Shown here: piece by piece, positions 1-7,760 of the stretch | Layout of the letters: every line of letters begins with the position of its first letter | Numbering within the stretch: position 1 is the first letter of the stretch | From: an uncultured Draconibacterium sp. | GTDB taxonomy: Bacteria; Bacteroidota; Bacteroidia; Bacteroidales; Prolixibacteraceae | Direction of reading: 5' to 3' | DNA: 64,000 bases | Assembly: GCF_963677575.1 (NCBI RefSeq) | Contig: NZ_OY782038.1 | Location: 124,001 to 188,000, forward strand | Notes under the pieces: generated by a model | The model's input: the letters and a program-made list of their open reading frames with translations, nothing else | What the model was told of the DNA's origin: nothing | Databases searched by the model: none | Translations under genes and position numbers: made by a program

Positions 1-111
1 CTATAAAAAGATGAAGTACAGAATCATGGTATTGATCTCCAGACAATGACCGATAGTAAAAAAGTGTCAGTTTTTCAGCACAATTGAACAAGGCCCGTTA
101 AAAAAAACAAC

Positions 112-142
112 TTGACTTCAATAAGAGATATTCTTACCTTTA
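112..142 (+). promoter_or_regulatory. Candidate promoter of the SnoaL-like lipoprotein gene
   Basis: A TTG at 112-114 is followed after 20 nt by TACCTTTA at 135-142, one base off the Bacteroidota -7 consensus TAnnTTTG. It sits about 30 nt before the start codon. Prediction from sequence only. Confidence 0.4.
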
Positions 143-170
143 ATTAATATTTAACCAAAAAACTAGACAA

Positions 171-932
171 ATGAAAAAGAATTTATCCGTAGTAATGCTA
201 CTAATTGCCATGGTATTTGGTTTCCAATTTTGCAGTGAACCATCAGGCAATAAAGAGGAATTGAGAACAAAAATTACTGTTGCCAATGATGAGATATTTA
301 ATAAAAGGAATTATGACTACGCTGACAAGATCTTTACTGATGATTTTGCAGGCGAAGGACCTCAGTTTATTAAAAATTTTGCCGCTGAAATGACAACTGC
401 ATTTCCTGACTATGAAAGTAAAATTGAACAGGTTGTCGTTGAAGGCAATCAGGCTGGATGGTTTAGAACAATTACAGGTACTCATAAGAACGAATATCTG
501 GGCTACCCGGCTTCAGGGGAAAAGATTTCGTGGACAGAAATTTTATTCACACAGTTCAATGATGAAGGAATGATAATGAATGACTGGTATGCCACTAATC
601 TGGAAGACAAACTACAGGAGACAAATAGTATCGAAGGCGTTTATCAGTACCTGCCACCCCTTAAAGGAACCGGCATAATAGAAAATGGAACTTTTATGTT
701 CCTGGTTGGTCCGGCAGATGATTCAAATTCAATGACCGGTCAGTCGGGTACTTTTGTAATCTCCAATGGCATACTCCAATTCACTATTGTTCATAGCACT
801 GATCCATTACAAATCGGGTGGGAGTTTTGGTCAAAGCCTAAATCCTGGGATGGAGATACGCTAACCTATGAAACAATGAATACTGATGGAGAACTAACAG
901 GTGAGGGAAGAGCCTTGAGAATTGCCAAATAA
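171..932 (+). CDS. SnoaL-like (ester cyclase type) lipoprotein
   Basis: A 253-residue secreted protein. Residues 1-20 form a hydrophobic signal ending at Cys21 (FQFC-SEP), a loose lipobox of the kind seen in Bacteroidota, so it is probably a lipoprotein. Residues about 30-147 look like an NTF2/SnoaL fold: a helical start, then the pattern GYPASGEKISWTEI and a conserved W-Y near 'NDWYATNLED'. Known SnoaL-like proteins range from polyketide cyclases to proteins of unknown role, so the substrate cannot be read. Residues about 155-253 form a second, beta-rich region ending in GRALRIAK that resembles a small lipocalin-like domain. It stands alone, with a strong hairpin about 200 nt downstream. Fold assignment is fairly safe; function is unknown. 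Confidence 0.75.
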   Translation: MKKNLSVVMLLIAMVFGFQFCSEPSGNKEELRTKITVANDEIFNKRNYDYADKIFTDDFAGEGPQFIKNFAAEMTTAFPDYESKIEQVVVEGNQAGWFRTITGTHKNEYLGYPASGEKISWTEILFTQFNDEGMIMNDWYATNLEDKLQETNSIEGVYQYLPPLKGTGIIENGTFMFLVGPADDSNSMTGQSGTFVISNGILQFTIVHSTDPLQIGWEFWSKPKSWDGDTLTYETMNTDGELTGEGRALRIAK

Positions 933-1042
933 ACAACTTGCGCTTAAAGAAAAAGAGTGTTCTGTAGTGTCTCTGCTTACGCCTCCCGAAACTTTGGGAT
1001 GCGACCGGTGTGAAATTCGGTAGCATTGAAAGATACAGATTT

Positions 1043-1091
1043 CAGCCTTACGTTAAGATATGGATTGCAAATCTGCACTAGCGGGGGGCTG
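1043..1091. repeat. REP-like imperfect palindrome
   Basis: Nested inverted arms: CAGCC (1043-1047) with GGCTG (1087-1091), CGTTA with TAGCG, and GGATT with AATCT around a GCA core. Bacteroidota genomes carry scattered palindromes of this kind in intergenic DNA, but no second copy lies in this window, so repeat status is inferred. Confidence 0.4.
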
Positions 1092-1132
1092 AAACAGGCT
1101 TGTACAGGCAGCTGTCTAAGTGTAAAAAAATA

Positions 1133-1158
1133 AAAGAGCCATTCAACAATGGCTCTTT
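1133..1158. terminator. Strong bidirectional hairpin terminator
   Basis: Perfect 11-bp stem AAAGAGCCATT / AATGGCTCTTT with a CAAC loop. An A-run lies on the left and a T-rich tail on the right, so it could stop transcription in either direction. It probably ends the transcript of the SnoaL-like lipoprotein. Confidence 0.75.
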
Positions 1159-1218
1159 CTAATGTTAACCCCCAAACACACGGATGATCAGAATGATCAC
1201 CCGATGTAAATATAATTC

Positions 1219-1254
1219 TTTTAGATTGTAACAAGCTGTAAAGACAATCTAAAA
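1219..1254. repeat. Inverted repeat in the 0.9-1.4 kb gap
   Basis: TTTTAGATTGT (1219-1229) pairs perfectly with ACAATCTAAAA (1244-1254) around a 14-nt loop. Its place after the terminator and before the next promoter suggests a second terminator or a regulatory stem. Apart from this, the REP-like palindrome, the terminator and the promoter, I see nothing in the gap. Confidence 0.45.
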
Positions 1255-1346
1255 TATCTATCAATTGGTATTTTCGATTTGAATCTCTGCTTTTCAGCTA
1301 TTTTTCACCGATTACGCACAACAGCGTGGCTATCAATTAACAAGTG

Positions 1347-1376
1347 TTGTTTTAATTCTTTATTATGCTAACTTTA
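1347..1376 (+). promoter_or_regulatory. Candidate promoter of the lipoprotein/barrel pair
   Basis: TTG at 1347-1349, exactly 19 nt, then TAACTTTA at 1369-1376 (TAnnTTTG with the last base changed). It lies about 60 nt before the start codon of the surface lipoprotein. Confidence 0.5.
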
Positions 1377-1435
1377 AACTCCGAATAAAAAACGTAGCCG
1401 TTGAATACGTACCCTGAAATAACAAGTGTATAACA

Positions 1436-3265
1436 ATGCATAGAAATCTTATGTTAAGGTTATTAAGAATATCCACCTATATCATACTCCTGATTGTGTC
1501 GATTAGTTGTGAGTACGATCTTACAAAAGAAAACTTCGTTGATATTGATCCTCCACCACAAATGCAATACTTCGAACTTGAAGGGCTGCCGGAAAGCGAT
1601 ACCATTTTTATTTTTGAGAGTACGGTATTATCCTATAATCTGGATGACAACAGTCATAATGTATTAATAGGAACAATCACTTATCAGGGAAAAACATGGG
1701 AGCTATCTTCCAATACCGGTTCGGTCACCATTAATCCTGAGGCATTTGAAGCGGGGATCGATACCCTTAAGCTAACTATTTATCTGAATAGTGGTACAGG
1801 AAGCATTGCAGATTTGTCGGGCATGGAAGGGTATTATTTGGAGAAAGAATGGATTGTTGTAGCGGATGCAAGACCAGCTCCAAAAATAATTCCTACCAAA
1901 AGAATTAACGAGGATGGATTGCTGGTAATTGAATGGCCGGAAATTCAACAATATAACTTTGTTGCCTACGAAATTAGGTGTAATTCAAGTAACCGATCCA
2001 TCAATAAAACAATTACCAATCCTAAACAAAACTACTTTGTCGATAGCCTATATGTAGGTGGAGACTATTGGATTGATGTCAGCTGTCGTTTGCAAAATGA
2101 TCATGCATGGGGAGAGTCATTGAGTTTCTACGAAGAGCCTCCTCAGCTAATGGTTGAAGAAATTGGATTTGATAGTATTCGAATTAGCTGGCCTAAATCG
2201 GCATATAAGGCAAAATATCGCTTATCATGGCGAAACAGTAGTGCTCCACGGTATTTTAACTCGGAAGAAGATACAATCTGTGTAATACCTCAAATAGGAT
2301 TTGGTAATTGGACGACTTTTCAATTGTGTACAAAATCGCAGTACGAACCTGGATGGCCCGACCTGTCATATGCTTGCGATATTACAAGTTATAAAGAATA
2401 CTATCTTGGAGATAGACTAATTGGCGCAAACTGGCCTGAATTCGCTTATAACTTTAAGGATAAGGTGGTTTATTCAAACGAATACAATCACATGAAATGT
2501 TTTGATATAAATAATCATACAATCCTAAACACGGTAGATGTGGATTACTTAAGCTACGGAGGCATATATTCATGTCCCACTAACTCTTCGAAAGTGGGGG
2601 CAGTAACACAAGATGACATGTATGTATTCGACAATCAGAACCTTCAAAATCCAACGGTGATCAATTATAAAACCTGGGGCGCATATTCTGTCGATCATTT
2701 TTTGTTAACTGACAACGACAAGATTGCAATTGCGTTCAACGATATGTACAAGTTGTTTGATATCAATACCAAACAGATCTTATTCACCCTTGATATTACT
2801 GATTACCCGGTTTATAGTAAATGGGCTTGCATTACCACCTCGCAGGATGCAAAGCATATGTGTATTGCCACCAATAACGGTATAAAAGTATATGACATAG
2901 AGACCGGTGAACCAAATGAAATATATTTAGATAATCGCAACTATAGATCGGCCTATTTCGACCCACTACATCCCGATCGACTTTATCTGACTTTGAACGA
3001 AGAGGCGGGTATTGAAATAAGAGATCCTTCCAGTTTTGAACTAATAGATAAGATTGATGCTCAGGCTGAAATGGTTATCCGTAATATTGATCCGGAAACA
3101 GATAATCTGTTGGTAACTGATTATGAAAAGCTTTTTGTGATAGCTATTGGTTCACATGAAACATTACTGTCAGTACCCTGCGATGAAGCGAAAAGCTGGT
3201 TGTACAACAATCAACTTTTTACCAATACTGGTTATTCTCTGGCAATAGCGGATCAGCTTAATTAA
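1436..3265 (+). CDS. Surface lipoprotein with FN3-like and beta-propeller-like regions
   Basis: A 609-residue protein. The signal peptide ends in the lipobox SIS-Cys25 followed by EYD. Residues about 40-140 look like a beta-sandwich. Two fibronectin-III-like modules follow: the patterns 'LLVIEWPEIQQYNFVAYEIR' and 'DSIRISWPKSAYKAKYRLSW' have the W..a....Y.l spacing of FN3. From about residue 330 the sequence becomes repetitive ('VYSNEYNHMKCFDINNH', 'MYVFDNQN', 'IKVYDIETGEPNEIYL'), which suggests a WD40/YVTN-type beta-propeller. The next gene, 42 nt downstream, encodes an outer-membrane barrel, so the two may form a surface complex. The domain reading is from pattern only; function is unknown. 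Confidence 0.7.
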   Translation: MHRNLMLRLLRISTYIILLIVSISCEYDLTKENFVDIDPPPQMQYFELEGLPESDTIFIFESTVLSYNLDDNSHNVLIGTITYQGKTWELSSNTGSVTINPEAFEAGIDTLKLTIYLNSGTGSIADLSGMEGYYLEKEWIVVADARPAPKIIPTKRINEDGLLVIEWPEIQQYNFVAYEIRCNSSNRSINKTITNPKQNYFVDSLYVGGDYWIDVSCRLQNDHAWGESLSFYEEPPQLMVEEIGFDSIRISWPKSAYKAKYRLSWRNSSAPRYFNSEEDTICVIPQIGFGNWTTFQLCTKSQYEPGWPDLSYACDITSYKEYYLGDRLIGANWPEFAYNFKDKVVYSNEYNHMKCFDINNHTILNTVDVDYLSYGGIYSCPTNSSKVGAVTQDDMYVFDNQNLQNPTVINYKTWGAYSVDHFLLTDNDKIAIAFNDMYKLFDINTKQILFTLDITDYPVYSKWACITTSQDAKHMCIATNNGIKVYDIETGEPNEIYLDNRNYRSAYFDPLHPDRLYLTLNEEAGIEIRDPSSFELIDKIDAQAEMVIRNIDPETDNLLVTDYEKLFVIAIGSHETLLSVPCDEAKSWLYNNQLFTNTGYSLAIADQLN

Positions 3266-3307
3266 AACGCTCAGAATTAAGATAATTGTTTCTATTTTAA
3301 GATAAAT

Positions 3308-4033
3308 ATGATTAGAAATTTAAGGCAACCTGGATTAACAAAAACTGTATTTTTTTCACTAATTCTGTTATTTTTTGTCGTTGATGTAAAAAGTCAGGAT
3401 ATTAATGTAGAGGTAAATGCGGGATACGGATTTTACCAGCTAAATGATGTCAAAACATTACAGCAATCAATGCTCGAGTCAGCTCAGATTCCAAATCTGA
3501 AATCGGTTGAAAAGTTTCCGAATGGATATTATCCTTCAATTTCAGTTAATTATTTGTTAGGTCCGAAAAATAGCATTGGCATTAGCTTCTTACGCTATAC
3601 AACCGGAGGTCGGAACCATTTGGCTGACTATTCGGGAGAATATAAAATTGATATGATTTTGGACGGCTATGGAATGGGAGCTAAATACCAACGTAACGTG
3701 TACTTGCAAAACAAATTTGCATTTATTTTACAAATTGAAACGGGTGTCATTTTCTCTGAATTGGATGTGGATGAAAAATTAACTGTTTACGAGGAGGTAA
3801 TATCGAGTGACCATATCTTCCTTAAAAGCACAGGAATCTATGTAGAGCCCATGGTAAAATTTTCGTACAATTTTATCGATGACTTTAAACTACAATTTAG
3901 TAGTGGATACGATCTTAATTTTATGGGAAAAATGAAAGTCGATGGTGAAAAAACTAATCTTGTTTCAAATTGGTCAGGATTGCGTTTAATGCTTGGTGTT
4001 AGTTACACCTTTAAAGCGCATAAAAATGGATAA
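3308..4033 (+). CDS. Outer-membrane beta-barrel protein
   Basis: 241 residues. An N-terminal signal ends near DVKSQD (about residue 30). The rest alternates hydrophobic and polar residues as transmembrane strands do, with glycine/aromatic turns (GYGFYQLND, YGMGAKYQRNVYL) and a final strand LMLGVSYTFKAHKNG. The fold resembles small barrels of the OmpW/PorT kind. It follows the surface lipoprotein gene on the same strand with a short gap and no terminator, so the two are likely co-transcribed. The ligand is unknown. Confidence 0.65.
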   Translation: MIRNLRQPGLTKTVFFSLILLFFVVDVKSQDINVEVNAGYGFYQLNDVKTLQQSMLESAQIPNLKSVEKFPNGYYPSISVNYLLGPKNSIGISFLRYTTGGRNHLADYSGEYKIDMILDGYGMGAKYQRNVYLQNKFAFILQIETGVIFSELDVDEKLTVYEEVISSDHIFLKSTGIYVEPMVKFSYNFIDDFKLQFSSGYDLNFMGKMKVDGEKTNLVSNWSGLRLMLGVSYTFKAHKNG

Positions 4034-4141
4034 TAACTCTCATAACCTCCTTTTTTAATTGTTAATAAATGATTCCGGTTGATGCTTAAAATTTTTGAAC
4101 ATTAAGGAAGGTGTTGAAAGACAGGTAGTTGTGTGGTTTTT

Positions 4142-4217
4142 GAGGGGCCATGAATTTGTAAAATTTGCGATGGTCCCTCTGTGGTCCCTCCAAATAAGGC
4201 TATATATGGCCTTTATT
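4142..4217. repeat. Structured intergenic DNA: alternative hairpins
   Basis: GAGGGGCCAT (4142-4151) pairs with ATGGTCCCTC (4170-4179) with one G-U. A second GGTCCCTC at 4183-4190 could compete for the same arm. AAATAAGGC (4192-4200) then pairs with GCCTTTATT (4209-4217) with one bulge. These may be tandem terminators after the barrel gene or a repeat element. The remaining DNA up to 4348 shows nothing clear. Confidence 0.45.
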
Positions 4218-4348
4218 GGTATTTCACTAAAAAAGAGAAGCGCTTAAAATCAGCTTTTTACAGAAATATATAATTTTTGTTCTCGGGAAAGTCTCTCTAA
4301 TATCAAAAAACGAATGAGTACAATTTTTCCGACATCGAAAAGATTTCT

Positions 4349-4761
4349 TTGAACCCGAAAAAAATATACTCTATTTCTTTTTTATACGCTTGCTTATTCA
4401 ACCTGAAACAAAAAAACATCCGGGAAATGGTATCGTTGAAACTGTTGGAAAAATCAGTCAACCCAATTGGTATTTCCTGCAAAGCTAGAAGAAAAGTTTT
4501 TTCAGAGAATGAACTATCTTTAGCTGAGTTGAGTAAAAAATAAACATACAGGCCTTCCAGTTATTTGACTTAATAAACCGGCATCGTATTGAAGAAATTA
4601 GGGCAAGAATTGAAGATCCGGAGTCAAATTCTTATTCCTTACCCGAAATTGTAGTGGATTGTGGATTCAATTCAAAGTCGTTGTTTAATACCGTCTTTAA
4701 AAAATTTTCGGGCGTAACATTCAGCGATTGCAGGAAACAAAAATTGGAAGAACATGTTTAG
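4349..4761 (+). pseudogene. Decayed AraC-family regulator fragment
   Basis: An open frame ends ...ENELSLAELSKK then TAA inside an A-run (4535-4540). Shifting by one base at that run continues the protein as KKINIQ, then about a dozen residues appear to be missing, and a recognisable AraC HTH follows: FDLINRHRIEEIRARIED, then EIVVDCGFNSKSLFNTVFKK and FSGVTFSDCRKQK, ending at TAG 4759-4761. The core GF-SKSLFN-FKK-G is the second helix-turn-helix of AraC proteins. The same motif appears at the end of the next gene (GFNSKTVFNTYFKKETGMTP), so this is probably what is left of a paralogue. Start unknown; upstream sequence is not recognisable. Confidence 0.6.
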
Positions 4762-4805
4762 AACATGTATATTTTTATTTTGTAACATATGACAAATCAC
4801 CCTCG

Positions 4806-6587
4806 ATGGAAAGAACAATAGCTGTACTTCCGTTTGTAAACATGAGCGGAAACGAAGAAATGGAATTTTTCAGCGACGGAATAACCGAAGAGATCATTAA
4901 TGCGCTGGCCGGCATTGATAAACTGAAAGTTACTTCGAGAACATCTTCTTTTTATTTTAAAAATAAACATGTTCCCATCAGTCAAATTGCAAAAGAGTTG
5001 AATGTTGCCACTGTTCTGGAAGGGAGCGTTCGGCTGGCTGAAGAGACAGTTCGAATTACGGCGCAGTTGATTCATGCAGAAGAAGATTTTCATTTTTGGT
5101 CGGAGACTTGGGACCGGAAGCTCGAAAATATTTTTGAAATTCAGGATGAAATTAGTTTGTCGATTGCCGATAAATTACGCGAACAGTACGGCCACTTTGA
5201 GATTCAGGATCATTTGGTTGAAAAGAAAACTGACAATTTAGATGCCTATGAGTATTTTCTGAAAGCCCGTTTTTATTTTAATAAATGGAATCCGGTGGAT
5301 GCGAAAAAAGCGATTGCGTTGTATGAAAAAGCTATTTCGCTTGATCCGAAGCACACCGATTCGTATGTGGGACTGGCCGATGCTTACAGTTTTTTTGCGG
5401 TTACCGAGTTAATGCCTAAGGAAGAAGCCTGGCAAAATTCACGGGAATACATGGCTAAGGCATTTGCGCTGAATCCTCAAAATGCCGGTGTACATTATCT
5501 GCTGGCAAATTATTCCTTTTTTTACGAAGCTAATTTCAACCAGGCATTGCAATACGGATTAAAATCAGTTGAACTCAAATCAAATTATCCCGAGGCGCAA
5601 CAATTTGTTTCTTTGTTGTATTTAATATCCGGTGAAACAGTAAAAGCCAAAGAGTATTTGAAAGTGGCACATCGCATCGATCCCTTGTCACAGGAAACCT
5701 TATTTTACCGTGCCTATTATCAGTACCGAACTGACAATTTCTCGGAAGCTTTATCTTTATTCGATGAAATTCTAAAAAAGAATCCACAAAATATCCCGGC
5801 ATACACGGTACGTAGTTATTGCCTTTTAAAATTAGGGCAATACAACGAAGCAATTGCTTATCTTGAAAAGATGCCAGATGAAATTGTTGTGCACAATGAG
5901 CGTTTAGGAACATTGTGTCTGGCGTACCTTCTTAAAAGGGATGCTGCTAAATCCAAAGAATATTTCAATCAATTATACATAGCAGCTCAAAATCCCAAAT
6001 CATTTCAGGCGCATTCATATTTGTACCTGGCATACGCAATAATGAATGAAACCGACAAAGCTTTTGATTGCCTGGAAAAAACAATCAAACTAAAATCGTC
6101 GGTGCTTTTATTAAATTATTCCGATCCGCTTGGTAATTCTCTACAAAATGATCCCCGGTACGATGAATATAAAAACAGGCTTTATAAATACGGGCAGATT
6201 GACGAAAACAATGCAAAGGAAAAAGCACCACTACTGGATGCCGAAACAGTAGAAATTTACAGTAAAAAGTTGACACAGTTTATAACGGAAGAACAGCCAT
6301 TTTTAATTCCAAATCTGTCGTTACGTTTGTTGGCTAACCAGGTGGAGATTCATCCAAACAAACTTTCTTGGTTGTTAAACGAACGAATGGGCAAAAACTT
6401 TAATGAGTTTATTAATTTTTACCGAATCGAATATTTTAAACAGCTGGCGCTCGATCCCAAAAACAGTCACATTTCATTAATTGGCTTGGCTTATGAAAGC
6501 GGATTTAATTCGAAAACCGTGTTTAATACCTATTTTAAAAAAGAGACGGGAATGACTCCAAAGGAGTTTCTTAAACAAAATGCATGA
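4806..6587 (+). CDS. TolB/FlgO-like - TPR - AraC HTH regulator
   Basis: 593 residues from ATG 4806; an upstream in-frame TTG at 4728 would overlap the decayed AraC remnant, so I prefer the ATG. Residues 1-115 match the FlgO/TolB N-terminal-like module (TIAVLPFVNMSGNEEMEFFSDGI, then VLEGSVRLAEETVRITAQLI) often joined to TPRs in bacterial signalling proteins. Residues about 140-480 are TPR repeats (LYEKAISLDPKHTDSYVGLADAY and others). Residues about 500-593 are an AraC HTH. There is no signal peptide or membrane segment, so it is cytosolic and acts as a one-component regulator sensing through its TPRs. A direct-repeat operator lies just downstream of its stop codon, before the AhpD-like gene. 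The signal is unknown. Confidence 0.8.
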   Translation: MERTIAVLPFVNMSGNEEMEFFSDGITEEIINALAGIDKLKVTSRTSSFYFKNKHVPISQIAKELNVATVLEGSVRLAEETVRITAQLIHAEEDFHFWSETWDRKLENIFEIQDEISLSIADKLREQYGHFEIQDHLVEKKTDNLDAYEYFLKARFYFNKWNPVDAKKAIALYEKAISLDPKHTDSYVGLADAYSFFAVTELMPKEEAWQNSREYMAKAFALNPQNAGVHYLLANYSFFYEANFNQALQYGLKSVELKSNYPEAQQFVSLLYLISGETVKAKEYLKVAHRIDPLSQETLFYRAYYQYRTDNFSEALSLFDEILKKNPQNIPAYTVRSYCLLKLGQYNEAIAYLEKMPDEIVVHNERLGTLCLAYLLKRDAAKSKEYFNQLYIAAQNPKSFQAHSYLYLAYAIMNETDKAFDCLEKTIKLKSSVLLLNYSDPLGNSLQNDPRYDEYKNRLYKYGQIDENNAKEKAPLLDAETVEIYSKKLTQFITEEQPFLIPNLSLRLLANQVEIHPNKLSWLLNERMGKNFNEFINFYRIEYFKQLALDPKNSHISLIGLAYESGFNSKTVFNTYFKKETGMTPKEFLKQNA

Positions 6588-6618
6588 AAAATAAGAGCTA
6601 AATAATCTTCTGGGAAAA

Positions 6619-6677
6619 TTGTCCATCCACCTGCGAAGTTTGTCCATTTTACAGCGGAAGAATCCCCTGCATCTTTG
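6619..6677 (+). promoter_or_regulatory. Tandem 21-bp AraC-type operator and promoter of the AhpD-like gene
   Basis: TTGTCCAT occurs at 6619-6626 and again at 6640-6647, exactly 21 bp apart. The match continues with shared C, GCG and A positions in the next 11 bases. Direct repeats two helical turns apart are typical AraC-family half-sites. CATCTTTG at 6670-6677 resembles the -7 box (TAnnTTTG), so the second half-site overlaps the expected -33 region, as in class II activation. Confidence 0.6.
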
Positions 6678-6717
6678 TACTGTCAATAATGACACAGAAC
6701 ATTAGAACAGTTAAAAA

Positions 6718-7263
6718 ATGGAAAACTTAGTAAAAACAGAATTTAATGTCCCAACACGAGAAGAAGTATCTGCAGCAAACCAGGAGATTTTTGATGGTTT
6801 AAACAAAGCTTTAGGTTTTGTTCCAAACTTGTACGCAACAATTGCTTATTCAGACAATGGATTAAAACGATTATTGGATTATCAAAACGCAAAAACATCA
6901 TTGTCGAACAAAGAGAAAGAAGCTGTTAACCTCGTTGTTAGCCAGGTAAACGGATGTGTATATTGCCTGAGTGCACATACGGTATTAGGTAAAATGAATG
7001 GCTTCACCGAAGAGCAGCTATTTGATATCCGCCGTGCTAAAAGTGAAAATGCAAAAATTAATGCCCTGGTAAAATTGGCCGCAGATTTAACTGAAAACAG
7101 AGGGAAAGCAAATACTGCTAATGTAGAAAACTTTTTCGCAAACGGTTATACAAAAGAAAACCTGGTGGATCTGATTCTTCAAATTAGCGATAAAACAGCC
7201 ATGAATTACTTACATAATCTTACCAAAGTTCCGGTAGATTTCCCCATTGCATCAGTTCTTTAA
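6718..7263 (+). CDS. AhpD/carboxymuconolactone decarboxylase family protein
   Basis: 181 residues. The family signature is clear: the active-site CxxC with a following histidine is C80-VY-C83-LSA-H87, preceded by EAVNLVVSQVNG. In AhpD this pair gives peroxidase or thiol-reductase activity; many paralogues remain uncharacterised. It lies under the AraC-type tandem operator, and a hairpin separates it from the DUF1348 gene. This places it in an inducible stress or detoxification unit governed by one of the two neighbouring AraC proteins. Family assignment is firm; the substrate is not known. Confidence 0.85.
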   Translation: MENLVKTEFNVPTREEVSAANQEIFDGLNKALGFVPNLYATIAYSDNGLKRLLDYQNAKTSLSNKEKEAVNLVVSQVNGCVYCLSAHTVLGKMNGFTEEQLFDIRRAKSENAKINALVKLAADLTENRGKANTANVENFFANGYTKENLVDLILQISDKTAMNYLHNLTKVPVDFPIASVL

Positions 7264-7275
7264 TTTTCAACTCAG

Positions 7276-7311
7276 GAAAGGAGAAATAGTAGTAATCTGT
7301 TTTCTCCTTTC
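7276..7311 (+). terminator. Hairpin between the AhpD-like and DUF1348 genes
   Basis: Perfect 11-bp stem GAAAGGAGAAA / TTTCTCCTTTC with a 14-nt loop, 16 nt before the next start codon. It lacks a long T-run. It may be a partial terminator, an RNA-stability stem, or a structure affecting initiation at the next gene. Confidence 0.5.
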
Positions 7312-7327
7312 TTAAAACTAGAACAAA

Positions 7328-7750
7328 ATGAATAACGAAGAAAAAAGATATCCACTGCCACCGTTTACAATGGAAACTGCAATTGAGAAAGTACAAAAAG
7401 CAGAAGATGCCTGGAATACCAAAGATCCGGTAAAAGTTGCACAAGCATATACCATCGATTCAGAGTGGAGAAACCGGACTCAGTTTATAAATGGGCGGGA
7501 AGAAATAGTAGAATTTTTAACCGTGAAATGGGAAAAAGAAAAAAATTATAAACTAAAGAAAGAGCTTTGGGGTTTTAGAGAAAACAGAATTGCAGTAAAA
7601 TTTGAATATGAATTTCAGGATCCGAACGGCCAATGGTACAGAGCCTATGGAAACGAGCTTTGGGAGTTCGACGAAAAAGGATTGATGCAAAAACGTTTCG
7701 CAAGTATTAACGATTTAAAGATTGAAGAAAAAGATAGAAGGTTAACCTAA
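7328..7750 (+). CDS. DUF1348 / nuclear transport factor 2-like protein
   Basis: 140 residues with the typical compact pattern of the DUF1348 family: AWNTKDPVKVAQAYT, DSEWRNRTQFINGREEIVEFL, then YEFQDPNGQWYRAYGNELWEFDEKGLM and RFASINDL. The NTF2-like fold commonly binds small hydrophobic ligands, but no reaction is established for this family. It follows the AhpD-like gene and precedes an AraC regulator by 10 nt. DUF1348 genes next to AhpD-like genes and AraC regulators look like inducible small-molecule response sets; that is inference. Confidence 0.85.
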   Translation: MNNEEKRYPLPPFTMETAIEKVQKAEDAWNTKDPVKVAQAYTIDSEWRNRTQFINGREEIVEFLTVKWEKEKNYKLKKELWGFRENRIAVKFEYEFQDPNGQWYRAYGNELWEFDEKGLMQKRFASINDLKIEEKDRRLT

Positions 7751-7760
7751 TTTCAGGCTT

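Noticed and set aside
7..87. Short reading frame at the left edge (ends ...VSVFQHN, stop)
   Set aside because: An in-frame stop at 4-6 separates it from the window edge, so it cannot be shown to be the end of a gene.
977..1264. Minus-strand 95-residue frame in the gap before 1.4 kb
   Set aside because: It covers the REP-like palindrome, terminator and inverted repeat, so it has no independent coding signal.
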